Shown piece after piece: positions 1-8,282 of a stretch of DNA of 19,493 nt; position 1 is the stretch's first letter, and every line of letters starts with the position of its first letter. The stretch is from Cudoniella acicularis (taxonomy: Eukaryota > Ascomycota > Leotiomycetes > Helotiales > Helotiaceae). The stretch covers positions 1 to 19,493 of the forward strand of contig JAAMPI010001115.1 in assembly GCA_013054445.1 (NCBI GenBank). Reading direction: 5' to 3'. Below the pieces are notes generated by a model. It searched no databases, had not been told where the DNA came from, and saw only the letters and a list, made by a program, of their open reading frames with translations. The position numbers were made by a program, and so were the translations under genes.

Positions 1-400
1 CAATTGACGTCATTCTTGGGGAAATCTGTAAAATGTTACATCCTATTTATCGTAATGATCATTGATAGTAAAGCTGCATGAATATAGTTACCTCTAACTC
101 CACTGATGGAAGAGATGTTGAATTTGTGTTTCAGTGCTTAAACTCAAAGCCAGAACCATGGCTACCTAGCTACTAAGCTTCTCAATAAATGCTAAATTTA
201 TTCATGATCCTTTGCTTTACTAGTGAAGTCTCGGAACACATGGTAAGATTATAACTTCCAAAGGTCTCGCGAAGGTCTCGCGAACTAGTTGCAAACACTT
301 CAAAAGAATTAAATATCGCAGAAGCTAAATAACGACCTAGGTTGTTTTTAAGTTAAATATAGGTGCTACTGCAGCTTTTGCTTTTTTCAGTGTTGTGTGG
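1..400. other. AT-rich intergenic DNA, no gene seen
   Basis: No convincing coding region on either strand. The only structure noticed is an exact tandem pair of the 11-mer AAGGTCTCGCG at 261-282. Confidence 0.5.
261..282. repeat. two exact tandem 11-bp units
   Basis: AAGGTCTCGCG occurs twice head to tail (261-271 and 272-282). It contains the palindrome TCGCGA at each junction. It could be chance or a small binding-site duplication; no gene start lies nearby. Confidence 0.6.
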
Positions 401-804
401 CAATTATTGGGATCGATTATTTGGGTATCAGGCTACAAGGCACTAACAAAAACACACCTAAATCACTAACGCCACACTAATGCCGCTTTATCTCGCTTGA
501 AAAAAGAACTTAGAAAAAATCATAAGTCGATATAAAATACAATTATAGTATAAGTAACTCATATAAATTTACGGTTCTGAAAATTACTATCAAACCGTAT
601 TAATTACGCACGAAATATAAGCTTATAAGTAAGCTAATTCTATTGCGTAGGTAGTTGTTATAAAAGCTTGATTTAAGTGATATAGGAGGGGGATATCGCT
701 TGTTAAAATGGCATGAGTGCCTGAAAGCTTGGCGAGTACAGGGGTTAAAGTGCGTGTGTTGGTGCCTTGTAGCCTGATGCCCAAATAATCGATCCCCAAT
801 TATT
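401..804. mobile_element. 388-bp non-autonomous inverted-repeat transposon (MITE-like) with 8-bp target duplication
   Basis: The element runs from 409 to 796. Its ends are about 40-bp terminal inverted repeats: the left arm 409-448 starts GGGATCGATTATTTGGG, and the reverse complement of 757-796 is the same with two clear differences up to CACYAAC and little beyond. The identical octamer CAATTATT flanks both sides (401-408 and 797-804), which reads as a target-site duplication. The interior is AT-rich with no coding potential, so it must have been moved by a transposase encoded elsewhere. An 8-bp duplication is typical of hAT elements, but the termini do not start with the usual hAT CA, so the superfamily is left open. 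Confidence 0.8.
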
Positions 805-1178
805 GAGTGTTTATTCTTTAAATCGTTGTCGGAACTCGTGAGGATGCGACACATTCAACCGAAAATAGTGTTGGAAAACATATCATGGCAACCATTTGAG
901 TGTTCTCTCATGATGATTATATTAATGTTTAAGAAGTGAAATATGGGGATGTATACGGAGGCTAGTGACCAAACCCGACTCTGGCTTTCAAGAGGTGCTC
1001 TAAAATGAGTTTCGGGAGAAGACGGCTTCGCGTGAAAGGTCTCTCTCGTGATCTTCAAAACAACAAAGAAGCAATGAGAAAAAGCGAGAAATAGATCGGC
1101 AATGGGCGGCTGGACAACTCACAGGGGACCTCTCAAATTATATAATCGAATCCACTGGAATCTCCGCCACTGTTCGAC
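805..1178. other. intergenic, no gene seen
   Basis: Open frames here are short and have no recognisable protein character. This stretch separates the inverted-repeat element from the relic domain starting at 1179. Confidence 0.45.
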
Positions 1179-1510
1179 ATGGATCCCATATTGTTTGCTA
1201 CCACTTGCTTCGGACTCATTGGAACTATCAAAAAACTAAGCTTCATGTAACGGCATTCGTTAGTAAAATTCGTGTGGCTCGGAGAGATCCCGACTGTGTC
1301 TCTTTCGAGTTGCTATCTCTCAAGGCTGTCGGGCTACTTGCCAACGATTGGGTGGACCCAAAATCCTGCCACTCCTCCGAACATTAGAGATTAAAAGCTG
1401 GGAAAACTGAGGGTAGACAATGGGGTGTTGTGGGTGGCAGAAGGTCTTATCTACAAAAGCTGAAAATGGGGTTTCTAAGACATCTTGAACTAAGACATAC
1501 TGGAAGTCCA
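1179..1510 (+). pseudogene. decayed N-terminal domain of a Fungal_N / NLR-like protein
   Basis: ATG at 1179 opens a frame starting MDPILFATTCFGLIG and reaching KKLSF before TAA at 1248-1250. The sense continues in another frame as VTAFVSKIRVARRD, then a stretch ending FELLSLKAVGLLANDW, to TAG at 1385-1387. A third frame around 1430-1490 gives GVVG, QKLKMGFL. Together this resembles the N-terminal helical domain (Fungal_N, PF17111 type) of fungal STAND/NLR-like and ankyrin proteins, which often begin MDP-hydrophobic, then a VTAFV..VR.AR segment and ELLSLK. At least two frame changes and one stop make it non-functional unless unseen introns exist, and I see none that fix it. The family call is from pattern recall, not a search. 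Confidence 0.5.
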
Positions 1511-1592
1511 ATGCGCCCTCAAAATTCTGACAGCTCGGCTCCATCCTTCATCGCCATCAAATTTTCGCTCCTCAACTGGGGTCTACGGCAGA

Positions 1593-2153
1593 ATGGGCCC
1601 ACTGTCCATTTTGATAGCGTCTACAGCTGCAACCAAAGCAATTTACCGCGCCTCTACCACACTGTCCTCGTTCGTGAAAGACAGTCTGAATTTCGAAAAC
1701 GCCCTTCAGGCACTGATTCAGCCGGGCTTCTGGTCCAAATATACGAAGCCAAGGGGGGGGATGGAGCTCGCAACTGCTTTCAAAGCCATGCTACCACGTG
1801 AACATAGGGGAAAGCAATTGCAAGCACAAAGCGAGCTTGGCGATGGACCGGCCGTACAGATCCTTTGGGAGCACAGAGTGTCGCCCGAAGGCAGGATGTA
1901 TTATATGGATCATACTAAGCGTACCACCACGTGGGTAAAACCAGCAGGACTTCGAATTGAATTCTCCAAGCTTTTACAAGGCTGGGAGCGCAGGTTGTCG
2001 CCTGAGGGGAAAATTTATTATATGGATCACAATACACGTAGATCTACATGGGAAAGTCCATATGAGATTAAAGACGGTGACGGGGGAGAACAAGACAGAG
2101 TGGTCCAATTTTTAATTTTCTTTTATACACCCCGATATCTGAATGTCACTTAA
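1593..2153 (+). CDS. small protein with tandem WW domains
   Basis: This is a 186-codon frame. Two WW domains are clear: residues about 90-117 (W92, YYMDH, W114, P117) and 130-156 (W131, YYMDHNTRRSTW, W153, P156). Each has 21 residues between the two signature Trp, followed by Pro two residues later. WW domains bind proline-rich ligands. The N-terminus (MGPLSILIASTAATK...) resembles the start of a fungal NLR/SesA-type N-domain, and a second such relic lies just upstream, so this may be the 3' remnant of a larger protein or a fusion of fragments. A run of eight G at 1753-1760, between the N-terminal part and the WW domains, is a possible indel site. The C-terminal 30 residues look non-conserved and could be read-through of an intron. 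Confidence 0.65.
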   Translation: MGPLSILIASTAATKAIYRASTTLSSFVKDSLNFENALQALIQPGFWSKYTKPRGGMELATAFKAMLPREHRGKQLQAQSELGDGPAVQILWEHRVSPEGRMYYMDHTKRTTTWVKPAGLRIEFSKLLQGWERRLSPEGKIYYMDHNTRRSTWESPYEIKDGDGGEQDRVVQFLIFFYTPRYLNVT

Positions 2154-2606
2154 ACATTGAAGTCTGCTGCATTTGGTATTTATAGCATTTAAGAACTCGT
2201 GTCCCTAGAACAACTTGCCCAAAGTAGGCCACAGGCTCGATCTACTAATGACTGTGCATAGTGTTGGTGGAGAATTAAGGCCAACACCAAAGAGAAATTC
2301 GATATGAAACAGAAAGCTGTTTAACTACCATTTTAATTTGTCCATCATAGGGTTTTTAGCGTTATAGACAAACAATCGCATTCCTTGTGATCTTTGCGTT
2401 TTTATTGTCCAGAATACCACTGATATAGTCAACCCCCCATTCTTGAGTCTTGACCCCGCATCCTGGTCTCGGTAAGTCTATCTGGGCAGAAAGATTAGCG
2501 TCATCTACAGTAACCTTAACGTGACTCAACAACAATCCGGTAATTTTATAAAAATACTCCTTGCAAGTTTCTAGTTTGAAAAGCTCAATCAACTCAACAC
2601 GGAACA
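2154..2606. other. intergenic region upstream of the DUF3445 gene
   Basis: No gene is supported here. The 3' part serves as 5' flank and leader of the gene starting at 2607. Confidence 0.45.
2547..2554 (+). promoter_or_regulatory. possible TATA box of the DUF3445 gene
   Basis: TATAAAAA lies 53 nt upstream of the ATG at 2607. Position and sequence suit a core promoter, but the surroundings are AT-rich, so chance is quite possible. Confidence 0.35.
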
Positions 2607-4062
2607 ATGGAAACCTGGCTCAAGATTCTCGCTTTCGCCCTCGCCCTTTCATGGATCGGATTTCGAGTGTGGAAAGTGAATCCGAGACCGGCATACCTAC
2701 ACTGCAATAAGAACTTCATTGAGCAGGTACGATAAGATCTCAATTGCCTTCCGAAAGATCAAATTTTGATATGCAGATTCACAATTTTCATTTCCTGCTC
2801 CCAATTCCTTCTCTTAAAATTCCTTCACGTACGCAACGCTTCCGCATCTTACCACTGATGATTCCAACAAGCAGCAGTCTCACTCCGACGCGAAAAATAA
2901 CAACTATGCAGAATATAAAGCATCTTCAATTATTCCACTGCCGGAATTCGATTGGCGAACGACTGAGCCATTGAAGTTTCGAAATTTCAAGGCAAAATAT
3001 CATCTGACTATGGGTATGCCACTATCAAATCATCGATGATCAATCAGTGCAATTCAAGCAATGCGATCTCTTGAGACGACGCTTACAAGTCTAGGCCTTT
3101 CGAACTCCACTCTTTCAGAGCTCATTGAGATGGACCGCAACTACCTCGAGCGAATGCAAGTCCGAAGACAAATCATGAATGAGCACCATGAGATTGCAAT
3201 CCAGACTGGACCTGAAATCAAGCCCGCAGTTAATGAGTTTTACATCTGGCTAACAAACATCTACCTTCCTACCCGTTTCCCAACCATGTTTACAATTTCT
3301 GGGACATTCCTACTCAACCATGCCACGTCCAAATCTTTTCCACTTCAGCCGCCTCCTAATCCTGTTGAGACATTCGAGATCCTTGGCGCGAATCTCGACC
3401 ACGACTTCCTTCTCCTTTTGCCAGCTAAGGACGGAGATGGATATGTTCTCAAAGGATACGTAACTTGTTTTCCTGCTGGGTTCAATACGAAGGAGAAGTT
3501 CGAGATGAAATTGCGAGATATTCACAAGCCAGTTCCGGGGTACAAGGAGAAACTGGACAAGAGTATGGATCGTTTTTTTGACAAATTAGAGGTAGGAAAG
3601 ATCGTGGAGAGGTCAAATGTGAGTGTTCTAATTCCATTAAGATTGGCGGAAGGATCTCATAGAAAAGCTCATAAGCTATAGTGGTCAGTCTCAACCAACG
3701 ACAGACTATTTTCTGCAAGCGGCAACCATCTATATGAAGGAGAGGAACCACAAGAAGAGGAGGTGGACATCAATAGGGTGACTTCACTTTCGTTGTCTCC
3801 TTTAATGTTGAGCTGTTCTCACAAATCATAGACATTTCTTCGATGCGAACGCCAGACACTTCATCGACTTCCGAAGACGAAAGCCCTCGTATTTTCTTTT
3901 AAGACATACATGTATCCTCTGAAAGACATTAAAGAGGAAGGGCTAGGCGAGGGCCTGGCTCAGGCAATTGATGGGTTGAAAGAAGGAAGCGTCCCTGAGA
4001 TGTATTTCTACAAGCGTGGTGTTGTTTGGGGCGAAGCGGTCAAGGCGTACTTAAGAAGTTGA
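2607..4062 (+). CDS. DUF3445 / HRQ-family protein (heme-dependent oxidative N-demethylase-like), five exons
   Basis: Model: exons 2607-2726, 2872-3013, 3059-3618, 3682-3777 and 3832-4062, 382 residues, ending TGA. Introns are 145, 45, 63 and 54 nt, all GT...AG, and restore one frame with no stop. Exon 1 encodes a hydrophobic anchor (about residues 4-20, WLKILAFALALSWIGF), so the protein is probably membrane-tethered or secretory. Family marks: FDWRTTEPLKFR and KYHLTM in exon 2, MDRNYLERM, GYVTCFPAGF, LRDIHKPVPGY (His about 243), DRFFDKL, then LRCERQTLHRLPKT and FSFKTYMYPL in the last exon. Bacterial relatives are described as heme-dependent oxidative N-demethylases; fungal members are mostly annotated HRQ family and their substrate is unknown to me. 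The least certain point is the acceptor of intron 1: 2871, 2874 and 2877 all keep frame. Confidence 0.85.
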
Positions 4063-4679
4063 GAGAAAGACATACGTGGCATAAGCTGAAGTTCAACGGC
4101 ATAACACTTCGAGAGTGGAACTCCTGGTTTTCAATGGCCTAGCAGGTTTAGACCGCTTCAATTTTAGTTGAAGATGAGACGTGGAAGATACGTTTTTTAT
4201 TTTTGCGAAATTTTCCCTGCGACCATTTTAAATTTAATCTAACCATTTCTTTCAGTGCGTTGCTTAATTTGAGGAGATGCGTGATTGCAATAGAAAGTCG
4301 TGCGCTCATTGATGAAGGCCACATAACTCGCCCCCCTTACCTTACCTGCCCTAAAGTGTATTCGTTGACAAAATCAGCTGTAAGTTTAGACAGGTTAACC
4401 TAAATCACCGATTTATTACGCCTCCTATTCCACTTTTAAATTTAAAATTTTGTACACTGTACCTTATTTTGGAATTATATTCGCAGCAATGATGAAGGTC
4501 TACGCATTGAACCAATTTATGAATCAAAATGATTCGTCTGTTGTCTCATAAGAAGCCGATGGCGAGGATGGTATGACGATACTACCTTTTCATTAGTTCC
4601 GGCATATTAATGGGGTTCACTTCTGCTCCCTGGAATCTTTTTCTTTCCTTTTCAAAACAAGACAACTCACGCACACAAG
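4063..4679. other. intergenic, no gene seen
   Basis: This is AT-rich DNA between the DUF3445 gene and the methyltransferase relic. Only short frames without protein character occur. Confidence 0.45.
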
Positions 4680-5687
4680 ATGGCAAACGCATCGAGCGAT
4701 ATAAGAGCTAAAGACCAATTCTTCTATCTTCCCCTCTCATAGCACCCCGCTACACCCGGTTTTCGCGACCTTCTTCATAAATACAGCAAAATCCCTACAG
4801 ATGATGTCGACTCCCAACTCGAAACCGTCGTAAGTCTGATACTCGCTATTCCTCTCCCTTTTGAAAGGACATCGACTCGCGAACCCGATCTAAACAGCGC
4901 GATGAAACCTGGGAGTACTGCCCCTACCCTTCTATCGGCGACTTTGCCTTTATCTGACTAGGCCTCTCAGGCGACGATGCCCTGCCACACAGCGGCTCAG
5001 CTGCTACCACCCAAGCTTTGAAAACATACTACGACACTATTTTGCGCATCCTCAAAGCAGGAGGGAAATTCTTCGATGTGGGGTGCATGTTTTCTCAGGA
5101 TACGCGAAAATTAGTGTATGATAGTGTGCCTGCGGAAAACGTATACAGGACAGATTTACATGCTGAGTATTTTGAATTTGGGCATAAATTGTTCAGAGAC
5201 GAGAAAATACCCCCGAGAGATCATTTCATCGCTGCGGATATTCTTGATAACAGCCCAGGAAATACGTTGGGTTTCCTAGAAGGGAAAATCTCCGTCTTGA
5301 ACGCTATTCATCTGATTCACGTCTTCTCCCTTTTCGAACAAAAATCACTTTTGAAACGGTTTATTACCTTGCTGAAGCCGGAAATGGGGGTCATGGTGAC
5401 AGGAAGGATGAAGGGCATCTGGAAGCGGGAGGTCACGAGTTAAGCATTGCGAAAGCGACCATGAAGAGTAGTGGTAGGGGAAAAATTTATGAACATAATG
5501 TTAAGTGTTTACAGAAGATATGGAAGGAGATGGGCAACAAGACGGGGACACAATGGGATGTCTGGGCTCATTTTGGAGGTTTGGTATTCATACTGGCGGT
5601 GAAGGGTACCCGGAGAATTGGCATAGGAGTGAGGAGCAAGGGATTATTACTTTCGTTGTCACGAGGAAGTATTGGAAAGATGACTGA
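4680..5687 (+). pseudogene. SAM-dependent methyltransferase pseudogene
   Basis: The frame starts ATG at 4680 (MANASSDIRAKDQFFYLPL) and meets TAG at 4740-4742. Sense continues in the same frame to an intron at 4830-4897 (GTAAGT...AACAG, 68 nt). Exon 2 reads DETWEYCPYPSIGDFAFI, then TGA at 4955-4957 where Trp would fit (LGLS follows), then the Rossmann core: LKAGGKFFDVGCMFSQDTRK (motif I), YRTDLHAEYF, HFIAADIL, and LLKPEMGVMVTGR. A frameshift near 5410 moves into a frame reading EAGGHELSIA and TQWDVWAHFGG. A second shift near 5580 moves into GIHTGGEGYPENWHR and ITFVVTRKYWKDD, ending at TGA 5685-5687. The fold is that of small fungal methyltransferases often linked to secondary metabolism; the substrate is unknown. 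Four lesions make it inactive as written. The decay looks recent, since the whole domain remains readable. Confidence 0.82.
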
Positions 5688-5756
5688 TGGTGAATCACAA
5701 CTTGAACTCTTGTTACTTTAACAGAAGGCGAGAAAGGAAGTGAATTTTTGAAGGCT

Positions 5757-5844
5757 TTTCAGCGCATAGAGTACTGTAGCCTAGCGAGTGTGCGCTGAAT
5801 TTTAGTTGAGGTGCGCTGTAAATTTAGCGAACCTTGCGCTGAAA
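5757..5844. repeat. 88-bp fold-back repeat built on TGCGCTGAA
   Basis: The ends are an exact 10-bp inverted repeat, TTTCAGCGCA (5757-5766) and TGCGCTGAAA (5835-5844). Inside are two further direct copies of the core, GTGCGCTGAATTTTAG and GTGCGCTGTAAATTTAG. No coding potential. It may be a small MITE or a regulatory repeat cluster; no target duplication was found. Confidence 0.5.
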
Positions 5845-6395
5845 GTCGCTGCCTCGTAAGATTTGCCAATCCCAGAGATGCACTCAAGGTCTGTGCAACT
5901 AAGGTAAACATATCACTTCAAAAATTAAACAACATACTATTACAGGAGAAAAAATAAAAAGGAGCAATGAAGCTCAATTTCCCTTTAGTTGAATCTACTT
6001 TAGGTAAATTCTGTTTTTAGTTGGTGATTATTTTGCCATTTTGAAGTGTTTGATTCGGTTCCGTTTTATGAATCAGGAGGTTGACCTAACAGTTCAAGAA
6101 CTCATCGGATCCAATCCATAGAATGCCAAAATTATCAGAAACTATTTTCGGCCCAGTAATGAAGAATCCAATCTCCGCAGAGTAGTTCCTAAGGCGCAAT
6201 AAATTTGGAAACACCCTGTTTTTGTCATGTGCTCTAATTGTAACTCGTAATAATAGAGCGCTGATACTCGCTAATTTATAGCGACAAGTGCACTGTAATT
6301 CCAAACTGTTCGCTAAGTTCAGGGAACTTGCACGTTGTCCATACATTTCACTGGATTTAACTCTGAATTGTCGGTGGTCGATTCACAGCTAACAC
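5845..6395. other. intergenic, no gene seen
   Basis: AT-rich sequence between two fold-back elements with no convincing reading frame. Confidence 0.45.
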
Positions 6396-6521
6396 GGTAC
6401 AGGCCAGAAGTTATGTCTCACTGCTTTTACTAGGTGTACATAGTAGTGTGGGTAGAACATTTTGCCTATGAGATAGGTGGACGTAGCCAAAGGCGGTGAG
6501 ACACAACTTATGGCCTGTACC
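6396..6521. mobile_element. 126-bp fold-back element (MITE-like)
   Basis: The left arm 6396-6424 begins GGTACAGGCCAGAAGTTATG. The right arm 6493-6521, reverse complemented, begins GGTACAGGCCATAAGTTGTG. The two 29-nt arms differ at only a few positions and enclose about 68 nt. I could not define a target duplication. It sits about 190 bp upstream of the HET start, so it could lie in that gene's promoter. Confidence 0.6.
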
Positions 6522-6673
6522 TCCGTAAAGCCTTAATTACGTCATAGTTTTACGGAAAAAAAAAAGTGCTCTCGGTGGAGCTATTCTCCGTCCTGTCTGA
6601 CCCTCCGACTCATTTCCAACCAGCTTCGCCCCAGGAATATCTCAACCTGTTAAGTTTATGCCTCTCGCGCTGC

Positions 6674-6680
6674 ATATATA
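6674..6680 (+). promoter_or_regulatory. possible TATA box of the HET gene
   Basis: TATATAT lies 40 nt upstream of the ATG at 6714. This is a weak, single-motif call. Confidence 0.3.
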
Positions 6681-6713
6681 TTACTTCTTATACGACAGTC
6701 CATAGCACCAGCT

Positions 6714-8011
6714 ATGTTGTGCCAAACATGCAAATCTATTGATTTTGACAAATTGATTCCGACTGAAGCCGACCTGGAAGCTGGAGCCGTCAGTGGAACA
6801 AAACTTCATGAGAATTTCGCCGACTTAGTAGCTGCTACAAAGTCAGGATGTGAACTTTGTGCAGCTATCGAGAGGAGTGTGGCTGTTATGGTCAAACAGG
6901 CGGTATTACGGGAACGGTTGATGTCTAAGCCAATATATCTCAAAATGCGCTTTAGAGGCCGAGAGTATACTGGATATCAGGGCTGCTCTGAGCTGTTGAT
7001 TTGCTGCCTAGGAAAGGTCATTGCTCAACTAGAGATGTATGTACCTAGAGGTATGATATCTTCGTCTACTTGTAAAGGATAAATGACTCATTCTGGATAG
7101 CTTCTATTCTAGCTAACGAAGACATGAAGCTTATCAGTGGAAGGCCAATAAGCTCAAATCCTGTTTCAAAGGAGAGCTTTGCTCTTGCAAAAGCTTGGAT
7201 ACACGATTGTTTGAACTCAGAAGAGCACTCATATTGTCCGAAAATAAGTCGGCTATACATACCCGCTCCATCTCAGCAATTACCTGGACAATCAGCTGGG
7301 TCAAGGCCACCGACACGACTTATTGATGTCGGACCATCCACCGGGTTTCAAGAGCCCAAGTTGGTATTATCATCCGATTCTCAGGTTCCAACCAATCCAG
7401 ACTTTGTAGCTCTAAGTCACTGCTGGGGCCAAGCCCAACTTCTCAGGATTTCCAATGATGATACTAGAATTGACCTTGAAGCTTGGGTCGAAGACCAAAA
7501 TAAATTGGCGAAAATTGAAACGAGACCATTGACCACCACCTCTGAGACACTAGAGCAACGAATGCAACAAATTCCAATGTCAACTCTACCCAAGACGTTT
7601 CGGGACGCCATCACAATTACACGGGGCTTGGGACTTCGATATATCTGGATTGACTCTTTGTGCATCATCCAGGACTCAAAATTAGATTGGGGGAAAGAAG
7701 CCGCCCGAATGGCTGATGTTTATAAGAACTCGTATGTGACAGTTGCTGCAGAAAGCTCGAGAGATAGTCACATGGGGATGCTCAACGAACGGGTCTTTGA
7801 CTTTGAGCCAATCGGGTTACCATTTGAGAGCAAGACTCATGATATTCACGATATTGTGTATCTTCGACCTGCGCTCGATGACTGGGAAACATGTGTCAAT
7901 GGGCCTAGAAGCGCCTTACGCTCGAGAGCCTGGGTTCTACAGGAATCCCTGCTTGCGCCTCGTACAATTCGGATTAGCTCTCAGCAGATGTTTTGGGAAT
8001 GTAGAAGTAGA
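6714..8011 (+). pseudogene. heterokaryon-incompatibility (HET) domain protein, 3' end replaced by an LTR
   Basis: Exon 1 is 6714-7050, the intron 7051-7112 (GTATGA...TCTAG, 62 nt), and exon 2 starts at 7113. The N-terminus carries MLCQTCKSIDF and a GCELC segment common in fungal HET proteins. The HET core is complete through its usual blocks: FVALSHCWG (about 210-218), TLPKTFRDAI and YIWIDSLCIIQD (289-300), MADVYKNSYVTVAA, RSRAWVLQE (384-390), then MFWECRSR. After residue 412 the gene meets the LTR at 8012; an accidental tail of LTR-encoded residues runs to TAG at 8144-8146. HET proteins trigger cell death or growth arrest after fusion of unlike fungal individuals and usually run 600 residues or more, so the variable C-terminal half is missing. 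Base composition is normal, with no RIP signature, unlike the DNA right of the LTR. Confidence 0.9.
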
Positions 8012-8282
8012 TGTCACGACCTAGGAACATGTGATCAGTCACGTGGGGGGCCGAGGGATCGAAGGAACGAGGTGAGCTCGTCGGCCTGTCGATATCTCGG
8101 TCCCTACTGCCACGACCTATATAGCCATATAGTTTCCCTATGTTAGAGCGTGTGCTTAACTCATATTCTAATATCATCACTTGATTAGGATAACGCTCTA
8201 CCAGANCCTGCTTGACGCTTCTAAGGCTAAGTAAACCCCGTTCACGTGACATCGAGATCTCACGTGATAATAGAACGTTATA
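8012..8282. mobile_element. LTR of a retrotransposon, joining HET and SNF2 fragments
   Basis: It starts TGTCACGACC and ends ACGTTATA, the latter matching ACGTTACA of the second copy with a C-to-T change. About 270 bp align, inverted, with the solo LTR at 11869-12134; shared blocks include CACGTGGGGGGCCGAGG, TCGAAGGAACGAGG, CATCACTTGATTAGG and GAGATCTCACGTGATAA. The left flank is GTAGA and the right flank TAATC, so it lacks the matching 5-bp duplication of an undisturbed solo LTR. One undetermined base (N) is at 8206. Confidence 0.82.

Noticed and set aside
3310..3751. Minus-strand frames inside the DUF3445 gene
   Set aside because: Shadows of a well-supported spliced plus-strand gene.
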